Origin: a virus
Reading direction: 5' to 3' (one strand)
Length of the DNA: 36,569 bases
Virus record (IMG/VR): IMGVR_UViG_3300035698_014920
Location: 1 to 36,569 of that record
The notes under the pieces are model-generated. The model worked only from the letters and a program-made list of their open reading frames with translations. It searched no databases and was not told where the DNA came from. The translations under genes were made by a program, and so were the position numbers. Of the stretch, positions 15,935-23,536 are shown piece by piece (within the stretch, counting starts at the first letter, position 1; each line of letters starts with the position of its first letter).

Positions 15935-16564
15935 AGATACCTCCTGTTTTTTTTCTTTTCCTGCATAGGAGCTAAGCGGTACCTCTTCCGGTACGCTCGC
16001 TCCCGCCTCTTTTATGTCATCGATGTCCCAGTCCCTGATGATCTTGTCCGCCTCGTCGGCTCCCTTTTCCTCGATGAGCCAGTCGCGCAGCCTGCGGAAG
16101 ATCCGGGCGATGGACTCAAAGGCCCATGACTCGCCGAACTCGATGGTGAGCGCCTCATCGTCCTGCGCAAACGCCACATCCTTGAGCCCCTTGACCGCAG
16201 GCGGCACCGCACCCAAAAACCCGATGTGCTTGAGTTTGTTGCCGGGCAGGAGCGATATGGAGCGCTTCTTGAACCGCCCGTCTTTCACCATATCCTCGAA
16301 CTCGGGCATGACATCCTTTGCCTTGGCAAACAGAACTCCGCCTTCAGCCTTGAGGCCCTCTGTCCAGCCGTAGGCCGGGGCGTTGATTTTGGGATGACCC
16401 ACCACGAGGGGTGCCTCGTGCTCCGCAGGGTCGTACCCGGCTGCGATGGCATCGATATCCTCGGCGGTAAAAATCAAGGTCTTCCCGTTCATGGCCGTGT
16501 GCGTTCCGCTTCGGAATACCTCGAACCAGTCTGTGAGCCCTGCGAATTCAAACTTTTTCCCCAT
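15359..16564 (-). CDS. prohead protease with scaffold domain, Mu gpI-like
   Basis: This 401-aa protein is the Mu I-type maturation protease fused in frame to scaffold sequence. The ATG at 16564 follows GGGAGGAAAT and is preferred over an upstream ATG without a site. The protease part spans residues 1 to about 180: FTAEDIDAIAAGYDPAEHEAPLVVGHPK (His57 in VGHPK) and KKRSISLLPGNK (Ser102/Ser104), then LKHIGFLGAVPPAVKGL, as in Mu-like proteases with a His-Ser catalytic pair. A variable linker follows, then residues from about 211 form a charged helical scaffold. In Mu the scaffold Z is made separately from an internal start of the same frame. Confidence 0.88.
   Translation of the reverse strand: MGKKFEFAGLTDWFEVFRSGTHTAMNGKTLIFTAEDIDAIAAGYDPAEHEAPLVVGHPKINAPAYGWTEGLKAEGGVLFAKAKDVMPEFEDMVKDGRFKKRSISLLPGNKLKHIGFLGAVPPAVKGLKDVAFAQDDEALTIEFGESWAFESIARIFRRLRDWLIEEKGADEADKIIRDWDIDDIKEAGASVPEEVPLSSYAGKEKKQEVSMGFKDLLKKKVDELPDGLEVDTASPGGQFSEADLNAAKEAGKKEAADEFAQRNKEARGKAVAGEIAAFCEARKKDGKLLPAWEKLGLQDFMASLGHETTIEFAEGAGKTSQLDFMKAFLAEIDKVVEFGEIAKRGTDTSAGGNTAGEKLSTLTRKHMTDNKEKSFAQAFAQVQQDNPDLAHEYEIETKGGE
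15939..15945 (-). promoter_or_regulatory. internal ribosome-binding site for scaffold Z
   Basis: AGGAGGT on the minus strand, preceded by a run of A (transcript AAAAAACAGGAGGTATCT then ATG), lies inside the protease reading frame. It is as strong as the sites before independent genes in this window and decides the separate scaffold start at 15934. Confidence 0.75.
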
Positions 16565-16583
16565 ATTTCCTCCCTTGGCGAAC

Positions 16584-16646
16584 AAAAAAAGCCGCCCAGG
16601 GCAAAAGGATCTTTGCCTTGGGCGGCCCGGTTTTTCCGATACCGCG
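16584..16646 (-). terminator. intrinsic terminator with conserved leader, copy 3
   Basis: Reading on the minus strand, a leader GCGGTATCGGAAAAACCGG is followed by GCCGCCCAAGGCAAAG, a short loop, its near-perfect complement and seven U residues (plus-strand A run 16584-16590). The leader is shared almost exactly with 24131-24188 and 27819-27880, but the stem here has a different sequence of the same shape. It separates the small zinc-type gene from the protease gene. Between 16647 and 16679 there is a further CCCGGG...CCCGGG hairpin and nothing else. Confidence 0.8.
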
Positions 16647-16679
16647 TATTGTCTCCCGGGGCGCTGCCCGGGTTGCGCT

Positions 16680-16883
16680 CTATACTATCTCTTCAAAAAG
16701 GATGCCTCCGTCGCCCTCATAGGGCTCGGTGTGTATATGTTCGTGGGCCAGGATCTCGTGCGGAATGCCGCCCGGGAAGGCGTCACAGTTGCCGTCATCG
16801 TGATAGTGCCTGCATACGTGACACTGGATCTCGCCGAAAAGATCTTCGGCGAAGTCTTTGTCGTGCTCGGGGTTATATGACAT
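16680..16883 (-). CDS. small Cys/His protein, paralogue 2 downstream of the MuF gene
   Basis: This 67-aa protein starts at the ATG at 16883, after AAGGAAAAG, 11 bp inside the preceding gene. It has Cys21-x2-Cys24, then Cys33 in CDAFPGGIPHEI, a His-rich AHEHIHTEPYEGDGG and an FEE end. The AFPGGIP, H-x(2-3)-PYEGD-x-G and FE blocks are shared with its upstream neighbour, so the two are tandem paralogues. The Cys/His layout suggests zinc binding. I do not know the function; an immunity or accessory role for the adjacent MuF extension is a guess from position. Confidence 0.72.
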   Translation of the reverse strand: MSYNPEHDKDFAEDLFGEIQCHVCRHYHDDGNCDAFPGGIPHEILAHEHIHTEPYEGDGGILFEEIV

Positions 16884-17100
16884 CTTGCTTTTCCTTGTCC
16901 TGCGGCTCGAACCGGAGGCCCAGGTCTCCTTCATACGGCGAGCGGTGGTCGTTTTCCCCCAGCCATATCTCCAGAGGGATGCCTCCCGGAAAGGCCGCGC
17001 AGGTTCGCTCGGGTCCGGGGATCACATGAGTGCAATAAGAGCAGACCGCGCTATATGCCGGGATCTCCAGCTCCTTGTCAATAACTGTTATCACTGCCAT
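16873..17100 (-). CDS. small Cys protein, paralogue 1 downstream of the MuF gene
   Basis: This 75-aa protein starts 10 bp inside the end of the MuF-like gene, after AGGGAAG. It has Cys20-x2-Cys23 (CSYCTHV), then Cys34 in CAAFPGGIPLEI, a GENDHRSPYEGDLG block and an RFEP end. Residues after the first Cys pair match the next gene block by block. Translational coupling to the MuF gene suggests production in proportion to it. No function is known to me. Confidence 0.74.
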   Translation of the reverse strand: MAVITVIDKELEIPAYSAVCSYCTHVIPGPERTCAAFPGGIPLEIWLGENDHRSPYEGDLGLRFEPQDKEKQDVI

Positions 17101-18782
17101 TCTTCCCTCGCATACTCAAGCCATTTGATCTCGTGAGATGTCCGGCTCCATACCTCATGATGGTGAAGGATGTTTGCCTCTTTGATGGTCATGTCTTTGC
17201 TGTTTATCTTATCGGTGAATTCTCTGTGAATATTCGCATTATTAATATTATAAGCATCTTTAAGCAATTGTAAAGCCGTATCTGTATCGGCGGGGCGGTT
17301 CGGAGCCGTCATCACATAGCGATATTTTTCGCCCACGGCGCGCATCTCCTTGATGCCTGTTTTCATCGTGAGATTGATGTCTTCCCACGAAAAAGAGCCC
17401 CCGCTGGGATGGTTGTGCGTGCATACCAGGCCCTTGAATCCGGAGACCTCTTCGTTTGTAAACGCGACGCTGCTCTTGCGGCCTTCCTTTTCAAAGGCGA
17501 TCTTGCCGGCATCATCCAGCGCGATAAACTTTTCCGTATCGCGGCCCACGATCGAACGCTCTGCCTTATAAAGGGATGCCTGAACTTTATCCAGACGCAT
17601 GAGAACCACGTCGGGCCGGCCCTTTGTCGCATAGTCCCATCCGGCCGGGGCATATTCGTCGCTCCATGTCCACCGATCGTATTCCCTGAAACCGAACGTC
17701 CGATAAAACTTCGGCAGCTTGCCGTCAAAACAATCCAGCGTTGTGGCGCCGTTTTTAATGGCATCCTTGATGATCGCGGCGCCCTGGTGTCCTCCCGGCT
17801 GCGAGAAAACAGAGATCAGGTCGCCGTCATGCAGGGCATATCCTGCCGACTTCTCGGCATTTAAAAAAACCCGGGCATTCATCTCAATATATTCCTGTGG
17901 GGTATATGGCGTGACATAAACGCGCAGGGCCTCGGGTAGAGCGTCGCGGATCGCGGTAAACTCTTTAAGGGATGCTGCACCCCCGGGCCCTGTTACCTCT
18001 TTGAATGTTGCCGGCACCGCTTTTTTGAACCGCGATGATGGCGGTGGCGGTGGCGTGACCTTCTTCGATGCATTTCCTGCGCCTGGCATCCCCGGGATAT
18101 TATCGTATGCGGCCTTGCCACAGTTGTAATCCCAGCCCGGGTCGATGCCTTTTGGTATTGTATGAGTCGTGCCGCGGCGGTCAGTCCATTCATAGGTGCC
18201 GCCCTCCGGGGCCGTGTCCGGCCCGGCCTTGCCCATGCCGTCGAGGTCGCGCTGAGAGAGAGAGAATGCGCTGCAGTGACACCCCCATCCATTGGGCGGG
18301 TAGTGGGTATTCCACCACGGATCGTCTGCAGGCAGGACAAGCCCGTCCCAGGCAAGATGTTCGGGCCTGGGGTTGACGGAGTCGCCGTGGCGATAGCCCA
18401 GGTATGGTCTCAGCTTGAGCACCTCCGGATCGGTCATCTGTTTCCAGCGCCCGGCGGAATACGCGGTCGTCAGGTTGGTGTTATAGATCAGGCCGGTGCG
18501 CCAGGCGCGCGTGCCGTGATAGCTCCAGCCCGTATTCTCGACGGTTTTATCAAAGCTCTTTTGAAAATCGCGCAACGTGGTGCCGTCTTTCAGTGCCCGC
18601 TCGATCGCGGCATTGAAATCGCCCAGCATATCCTCTTCCATTGCGCCTGCGACCATGAAGGCCCTGGAGTGCATGCCGCGCCAGAGATCATCCCAGTGCC
18701 GGGTAGGTACGTTCAGTTTTGCCTGAAAAAAGGCGATCGCCTCTTCAAAAGGGAGATCTTTCCAGATAACGTCACTTTTCAT
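17091..18782 (-). CDS. MuF-like head protein with C-terminal GNAT-like and JAMM-like extension
   Basis: This 563-aa protein has a MuF/SPP1 gp7-type minor head domain at residues 1 to about 235 (RAWRTGLIYNTNLTTAYSAGR; NPRPEHLAWDG; PPNGWGCHCSAFSLSQRDL with Cys168 and Cys170). A Pro-rich hinge (residues 243-248) follows. Residues about 285-397 look like a GNAT acyltransferase fold: GYALHDGDLISVFSQPG, GATTLDCFDGKLPKFYRTFGF, then WDYATKGRPDVVLM. Residues about 405-500 contain HNHPSGGSFSWED (His456, His458, Ser465, Asp468), resembling the JAMM/RadC metal motif but with one residue fewer between His and Ser. Mu gp30 alone is about 425 residues. DNA for the last about 60 residues is clearly more AT-rich. 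Such C-terminal additions to MuF proteins are often toxins delivered with the DNA; activity here is inferred. Confidence 0.83.
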   Translation of the reverse strand: MKSDVIWKDLPFEEAIAFFQAKLNVPTRHWDDLWRGMHSRAFMVAGAMEEDMLGDFNAAIERALKDGTTLRDFQKSFDKTVENTGWSYHGTRAWRTGLIYNTNLTTAYSAGRWKQMTDPEVLKLRPYLGYRHGDSVNPRPEHLAWDGLVLPADDPWWNTHYPPNGWGCHCSAFSLSQRDLDGMGKAGPDTAPEGGTYEWTDRRGTTHTIPKGIDPGWDYNCGKAAYDNIPGMPGAGNASKKVTPPPPPSSRFKKAVPATFKEVTGPGGAASLKEFTAIRDALPEALRVYVTPYTPQEYIEMNARVFLNAEKSAGYALHDGDLISVFSQPGGHQGAAIIKDAIKNGATTLDCFDGKLPKFYRTFGFREYDRWTWSDEYAPAGWDYATKGRPDVVLMRLDKVQASLYKAERSIVGRDTEKFIALDDAGKIAFEKEGRKSSVAFTNEEVSGFKGLVCTHNHPSGGSFSWEDINLTMKTGIKEMRAVGEKYRYVMTAPNRPADTDTALQLLKDAYNINNANIHREFTDKINSKDMTIKEANILHHHEVWSRTSHEIKWLEYAREEWQ

Positions 18783-18784
18783 TT

Positions 18785-20314
18785 CTAGTCAGCTTCGTCC
18801 CTGCCTGCCAGTTCGGCCGCGATAAAGGCCCGCTGCATAATCTCGCCCAGCTCGTCAGGGGCAATCTTTCCCTTCAGGGCGGTGATGCCGTCTTGGATCT
18901 CAGCAAAACTCTTTGCCCCCATCACAACCGCCTTGACCTCGTCGATCATGCCGTCCAGATAATCGGCCGTGACATCGCCGAGCTGGTCCGCGTACAGCTT
19001 CGATGTTTTCTGCGCGTCAGATGCGCCACGTTCGTTTTCGGCGAACGAGTTGGGATCGTTGGGCGCCCCGGGCGCAGGAGGCGGGCCTTGCGGCTTTGGT
19101 GGCGATACCAGCTCCTCCCCCTCTTCAGGCTCCGGGATGTTATACGTTTCATAAAAATATTTTTTGCTCACGGGCAGGCCGATGTCATTGACCAGCGTCT
19201 TGTCGATATCGCTCTGTTTTTTCAGGTCCGGTTTCTTGCCGGCAAAGGTCTCGATGGTGGGGTAGCTCGTAACCCCGGGGAAATTATAGTCCACCAGCCA
19301 GCGTACGAGAGTCCCATTTAAGGCCGCGTCGAGCAGGTCGGCATCCGCCTCGATGATCTCCTGGCGCACATCGTCCTGGGCCTGTTCATTGCCGAGCTTG
19401 CCGGGCGTGCCCTCGGTGGACGCGGTCTGTCCGAGCACGGCCTTGCTGATTGCCCGGTCCATGTACTCGCACATCTCCTTATAGGAGACCGTGCCGCCGC
19501 GCGCCGCCTCCAGCAGGTCGATGACCATGTTGTCGGGAACCACGATCCCGGTCTCGGTGTGGATGCACTCGATGGCGTCGAGCAGCTTGTCCTGCTCGGG
19601 CTTGCCCGTGCCGGTCGGGTACTTGCCCACGGGCGTGGGCTGGCCGAACTTGTCCAGGAAAATGAGCCAGAACTTGATGCCGTTTTTCTTGAACCATAAC
19701 GGCCACCACAGCGTGCGGCCCAGGCCCTCGCCATAGGGATTGTCGGAATCGCCATAGGTGAACGTGATGAACTTGCGCTCCGGAACCGGTTCCCCCTCAA
19801 TCATGCTCGCAGGTGTCAGCAGCCTGAGCTCGCGCTCGGTGGTGAAGCAGAACCGCCTGGGGTGCTTGCCGATGATCTTTCTTATCGCAATGTCTCCGAT
19901 CTCGTTGATCCACCACATGACCTCTGCACTGCGGAAGCCGTAGAGTATTGCCCGGAGCAGCTCCTGTCGGGCCTGGTCAAAGTTGCATGCCGTGAATGTC
20001 TTTTCCACAAAATCGGCGATGGCCTCGTCAAGATCCGTTGAGGCGGCCCGGCCGTCTGTCATGCCGCTCTTGCCGGGCAGGATCCGCCATTCCTTGCCAA
20101 CAACTGAGAGCGCCCTGGTCTGGAGCACGCTGCTTGCATGCGGGTCCCGGGCGATCTCGTCGTAGAGCTTTATGCCCTTGCCGCCCGCTTCGGCGCGCAG
20201 GACCGGGTCCGGGTTTACCAGCCGGGTCAGGTACCCGGCAAAGATATCGATATCCTTTTGCGTGGTGGCGATCTCGTCGGTGACGGGTTTCTTTTTTATT
20301 TTGTCCTGCTCCAT
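18785..20314 (-). CDS. portal protein, Mu gp29-like (DUF935)
   Basis: This 509-aa protein is the DUF935 portal, the dodecameric ring through which DNA enters the head. Recognisable parts are RALSVVGKEWRILPGKS near residue 85, FGFRSAEVMWWINEIGD-type sequence near 130, LDKFGQPTPVGKYPTG near 235, and the diagnostic YMDRAISKAVLGQTAS near 295. The C-terminal 100 residues (PPAPGAPNDP then a helical tail) vary in this family. It lies between the large terminase and MuF genes, with gaps of 1-2 bases. Confidence 0.92.
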   Translation of the reverse strand: MEQDKIKKKPVTDEIATTQKDIDIFAGYLTRLVNPDPVLRAEAGGKGIKLYDEIARDPHASSVLQTRALSVVGKEWRILPGKSGMTDGRAASTDLDEAIADFVEKTFTACNFDQARQELLRAILYGFRSAEVMWWINEIGDIAIRKIIGKHPRRFCFTTERELRLLTPASMIEGEPVPERKFITFTYGDSDNPYGEGLGRTLWWPLWFKKNGIKFWLIFLDKFGQPTPVGKYPTGTGKPEQDKLLDAIECIHTETGIVVPDNMVIDLLEAARGGTVSYKEMCEYMDRAISKAVLGQTASTEGTPGKLGNEQAQDDVRQEIIEADADLLDAALNGTLVRWLVDYNFPGVTSYPTIETFAGKKPDLKKQSDIDKTLVNDIGLPVSKKYFYETYNIPEPEEGEELVSPPKPQGPPPAPGAPNDPNSFAENERGASDAQKTSKLYADQLGDVTADYLDGMIDEVKAVVMGAKSFAEIQDGITALKGKIAPDELGEIMQRAFIAAELAGRDEAD

Positions 20315-20315
20315 A

Positions 20316-21851
20316 TTATCTCCCTAGAAACCGGTCGAGCCCGGCGGTCGCGCGCTTTTTGCCTGTGGATTTGTATTCGATGATGCCGCCCCCGCCCTGC
20401 AGCAGGCTCACCGCGCCCTCAAGCGCATCCGGGCCGTCGTCATGGATATTGGCATTCAGGATGTAGATGAGCTGCTCGACGAGCAGGTCCTGGTCACTGT
20501 GGCCCTTGATGAATTTGATCTTGCCGTACTCCACCAGGTAGGAGAGCGTGCCGATGATCCGGGCCTCCTTGTTCGTGGTGTGCCTGCACGGCGCCCAGGG
20601 CAGGTAGCGGCCCGCAGCCTTGGCATAGTTGAAGATTGCCTCGTGGAGGAAATCTTCGAGCATGTTTTCCTCGATGCCCATGCGCCCGTGATAGGCGTCG
20701 TGCTGGTCGTAGCAGGCCTTGAACATCTCGCCGATGGATGCCTTGCGGATCCATGCATGCCGCACGTAAAAGATCATGCTCGCCCGGTCGAGCCCCACGG
20801 TGACCGTGCCCTTGTAGTCGTTGCCTTCGCCGTTCTTTGCCGACGGGTCGGTGAAAGATGCGGTCAACAGCTCACGGCCGGCCAGCTCTTCGAGTTCGTA
20901 GTACTTGAACCACTGCTCCTGGAAGGGTGACTCGCCCGCGCCGGTGAGGTTGCGCATCTCTGCATTGAAATCCACGCTGCCCATCTGGCGGTGCTTCTTT
21001 TCGAGCCTCTCTGCAGACCATAGGGCGGGCCACAGGGGCCTTTGATCGGACTTGCCGAAGTCGAGCCAGCAGTCATATATGCGGCTGACATAGAGTTTTC
21101 CCCCGTCTTCGTCCTTTTCCGCGATAAACTGGGAAAGCACGCTCTTGGGGTGAAAGAGGTTGCCGATCATGAGGAAGGTATACCCCTCGCCCATAGACCC
21201 GATAACGGCCCGCTTGAGCCAGCGGATCCCTTTGACCACGAGCTTCGGGTTCTCGACATTCTCGTCGTTCTCAAAGTCGTCCACCACGGCGAAGTCGGGC
21301 CGGTGCTGCCGGCTCTTGAGTCCGCGCACCTTTTCCCCCTTGCCGCGGGCCAGGGTGCGCACGCCGCCCTTTGTGGTGAAATCATTTTTCTTCCATGTGG
21401 GGCCGGTCAGGTCGCCGAAGTCGTGGCGGATCCTCGGGTTCTCTTCCAGCTCGATGCGAATCGGCAGGGTGAAGCCCGTGGCCTGGTCGTTTGTGTCGGA
21501 AATGATTAGCTGGAACCAGCGGAGGCCGTAGCAGATGTTGCGCACAGGCACACCAAAGGTGAAAAACGTTGACTTGGCATGCTCGCGCGGGGCGGCCACA
21601 AAGATGGACTCGTCTCTGATCTCGGTGAGCTCCTCCCAGTCGCTGTGAAAATCCCCAAACTCAACGGAGAAATAGTGAGGCAGGTACGTCTCGCAGAAAT
21701 AGAGCTCGTCGTGCTTTGCCCTGGCCTTGCGCGCCTTTTGTTTTTCAGGCGTGTCGTTCTCAAACGGCGAGACCGATTCGGCGATCCAGCCCTTGAGCTG
21801 GTCGACCCACTGATCGAAGCGGTTCTCCGAAAGATTAGGCCGTTTTCTCAT
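20316..21851 (-). CDS. terminase large subunit
   Basis: This 511-aa protein is the packaging motor ATPase and nuclease. Residues 87-95 (APREHAKST) are the Walker A-type loop, 187-195 (FAVVDDFEN) the Walker B, and FLMIGNLFH near 227 the coupling motif. The nuclease part starts with SFTDPSAK (Asp335) and ends with DDGPDALEGAV near the C-terminus, giving the acidic residues of an RNase H-like fold. The start at 21851 follows AAGGAGGATC and overlaps the small terminase gene by 17 bp. Length matches Mu gp28-type terminases. Confidence 0.93.
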   Translation of the reverse strand: MRKRPNLSENRFDQWVDQLKGWIAESVSPFENDTPEKQKARKARAKHDELYFCETYLPHYFSVEFGDFHSDWEELTEIRDESIFVAAPREHAKSTFFTFGVPVRNICYGLRWFQLIISDTNDQATGFTLPIRIELEENPRIRHDFGDLTGPTWKKNDFTTKGGVRTLARGKGEKVRGLKSRQHRPDFAVVDDFENDENVENPKLVVKGIRWLKRAVIGSMGEGYTFLMIGNLFHPKSVLSQFIAEKDEDGGKLYVSRIYDCWLDFGKSDQRPLWPALWSAERLEKKHRQMGSVDFNAEMRNLTGAGESPFQEQWFKYYELEELAGRELLTASFTDPSAKNGEGNDYKGTVTVGLDRASMIFYVRHAWIRKASIGEMFKACYDQHDAYHGRMGIEENMLEDFLHEAIFNYAKAAGRYLPWAPCRHTTNKEARIIGTLSYLVEYGKIKFIKGHSDQDLLVEQLIYILNANIHDDGPDALEGAVSLLQGGGGIIEYKSTGKKRATAGLDRFLGR

Positions 21852-22353
21852 GATCCTCCTTGAACCGCGCGACGATCACGTCGAAGTTCCGGCCGAAGAC
21901 CTTGAGGCCCTCGGGGTCGAGCTCTTTGAGAACACCGGCGATAAACTCGATATCTTCAAGAAAGAGCTTGGGCCGGTCGATGTCGGCCGTGTTCTGCTCT
22001 TTGGGGCGCAGGTCCACGATGGTTTTCAGGATGTTGCTGTAGGCATAGACGGCCTGATTGTCCACCTGGCCTGCAGGCAGCGCCTCGAAATAGCCCTCGT
22101 ACTTTTTCTTCTGGATGAGCATGACGGCGATGAGAGCATCGTCCCCCAGGCCATCTGTCTGGCTGTCCTGCTCAGCCTCGGCCCGGGCCGCACGCTGTAG
22201 CCAGTCATACTTGCCCCGCCACTCCGTCAGGGTCTGCCTGCTCACCGTGAAGTTTTGGTCGGCCTTGAGCAGGCGCACAGTCTCGGTGATGTTCTGGCCG
22301 CAGGAAAGCCATGCCTCATAAGCGACGATTTTCATGTCGTGGGATTGTGCCAT
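21835..22353 (-). CDS. terminase small subunit-like protein
   Basis: This 172-aa protein precedes the large terminase. Its N-terminal third reads YEAWLSCGQNITETVRLLKADQNFTVSRQTLTEWRGKYDW, a helix-turn-helix of the type small terminases use to bind phage DNA; the rest is helical (KKKYEGYFEALPAGQVDNQAVYAYSNILKTIVDLR). The ATG at 22353 starts just after the preceding stop; a longer reading to 22443 would run through that neighbour. DUF1804/DUF3486-like families fit this position in Mu relatives. Confidence 0.8.
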   Translation of the reverse strand: MAQSHDMKIVAYEAWLSCGQNITETVRLLKADQNFTVSRQTLTEWRGKYDWLQRAARAEAEQDSQTDGLGDDALIAVMLIQKKKYEGYFEALPAGQVDNQAVYAYSNILKTIVDLRPKEQNTADIDRPKLFLEDIEFIAGVLKELDPEGLKVFGRNFDVIVARFKEDHEKTA

Positions 22354-22357
22354 CGGG

Positions 22358-22648
22358 TCAGTCCAGTTCGATGCCGGGCTCGATGATGCGGCCATCGAGG
22401 AGGTCGAGACCCTTGGCCGTGATGGATGCCATCGTGATGTCAAAATCCTTTTTCTCTGTGATGGTGACGCAGCCGCGCTCTGCCAGATAGGCCAGGTACG
22501 ATTTCAGCGAGTGTTCGGCAACGGGATATCCAAAATCGGCCAGGCACCGGCGCAGGAGTACTGCGTCGGTTGGGTTGGGATGCTGGGGCGCCAGGATCTT
22601 CAGGATGAGGACCCGGATCCGGTTGTGCTTTTCCGCCTCAATGTTCAT
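22358..22648 (-). CDS. winged-helix phage protein between DUF2730 and terminase genes
   Basis: This 96-aa protein looks like a small winged helix: HNRIRVLILKILAPQHP, then AVLLRRCLADFGYPVAEHSLKSYLAYLAERGCVTI, then a hairpin and ITAKGLDLLDG. Mu-like phages commonly keep such a gene directly upstream of the small terminase (the VpaChn25_0724-type family). It could act in packaging recognition or late regulation, but the role is not established. Confidence 0.78.
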   Translation of the reverse strand: MNIEAEKHNRIRVLILKILAPQHPNPTDAVLLRRCLADFGYPVAEHSLKSYLAYLAERGCVTITEKKDFDITMASITAKGLDLLDGRIIEPGIELD

Positions 22649-22650
22649 TT

Positions 22651-23013
22651 TTATAACCTCGCGACATGTCCGGCGCGCGGGCCGGGATCTGCGCCCAGGC
22701 GGGCAATGGTCTCTTCCTGGACCTTGACGGCTATGGATAGTTGCTGCACCTCTTTGATCACCACCTGGAGATCACAAAGGATCTCCCGGTGGTCGGAGTT
22801 GTCCCGCATGACGAAGGCACTCACCGTGTCTTTCATGCCGCGCAGGCATGTTGCCTGCTCGGTCATGGCACGGGCCTGCTCCCTCTGTGCATCGATAAAC
22901 GGGTTGCCGAACCGCACGGCCAGCTTATAGATCATCCAGATGAGCAGGGCCGCAATGATCACGCCCGCGCCCTGGGCGATGAACAGCTTGATGATCTCGG
23001 ACGACAGGCTCAC
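22651..23013 (-). CDS. DUF2730-like membrane protein (Mu gp25-like)
   Basis: This 120-aa protein starts at a GTG overlapping the holin stop (GTGA). It has one N-terminal transmembrane helix (GAGVIIAALLIWMIYKLAV), followed by a charged coiled coil (residues about 45-105) containing AMTEQATCLRGMKDTVSAF and QVVIKEVQQLSIAVKVQEE. This is the DUF2730/Mu gp25 layout. It sits between holin and terminase; a role in lysis (holin partner or spanin-like) is inferred from place and topology only. Confidence 0.78.
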   Translation of the reverse strand: MSLSSEIIKLFIAQGAGVIIAALLIWMIYKLAVRFGNPFIDAQREQARAMTEQATCLRGMKDTVSAFVMRDNSDHREILCDLQVVIKEVQQLSIAVKVQEETIARLGADPGPRAGHVARL

Positions 23014-23525
23014 CTTGCCCCCTTATCCGCCAGAAGTGCGGTCTTTTGTGCGGATGATTTCGATGACCCGAAGAAGTACTGCAGCACCATGCCGAAGCCC
23101 GTGGCCAGTGCCCCGAAGAGCTGATTGACCGGGCCGATGTTTGCCTGTACCGGTGTGGCCCAGATCATAATGCCGATGAGTATAAAGAAGCCCGAGACCA
23201 CGAGCCATGCCAGGGCATAGAGGTTGATGTCGCGAGATCCGAGCGCCTTGGTGAGCTCGATCTCCCGGCCCCGAGCGCCGGCGATGTCTCCCAGGCGTGC
23301 GCGTTCCTCCTCCAGTGCGAGCTGCCCGAGCTTTTCCTGGTGTGAGTACTCCAATTTGCGGAGCTTGAGCAGCGCATCCGGATCCGCGGCGATTGCTGCA
23401 TCGATGGCGTCGGGTGTGTCCTCGCAGCCGAACAGGCTTGCGATGAGCGTGCCTGCCGCACCCCCTGCAGGTCCTGCCAGCACCTTGCCGAGCAGCGGGG
23501 CTGCGCTGGCGATCTTCTGTGCCAC
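23010..23525 (-). CDS. holin (3-TM, GTA-type)
   Basis: This 171-aa protein resembles the holin-of-3TMs family: an N-terminal AAPLLGKVLAGPAGGAAGTLIASLFG segment, an acidic helical middle, then two membrane helices (LYALAWLVVSGFFILIGIMIW and NQLFGALATGFGMVLQYFFG) and the typical short FGSSKSSAQK tail. It follows the amidase, as expected of a lysis pair. The GTG at 23525 has AAGGA almost touching it. A CTG at 23540, overlapping the amidase stop as CTGA and preceded by AAAGGAG at good spacing, may be the true start and would add five residues. Confidence 0.83.
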   Translation of the reverse strand: MAQKIASAAPLLGKVLAGPAGGAAGTLIASLFGCEDTPDAIDAAIAADPDALLKLRKLEYSHQEKLGQLALEEERARLGDIAGARGREIELTKALGSRDINLYALAWLVVSGFFILIGIMIWATPVQANIGPVNQLFGALATGFGMVLQYFFGSSKSSAQKTALLADKGAR

Positions 23526-23536
23526 TTCCTTGAGGG

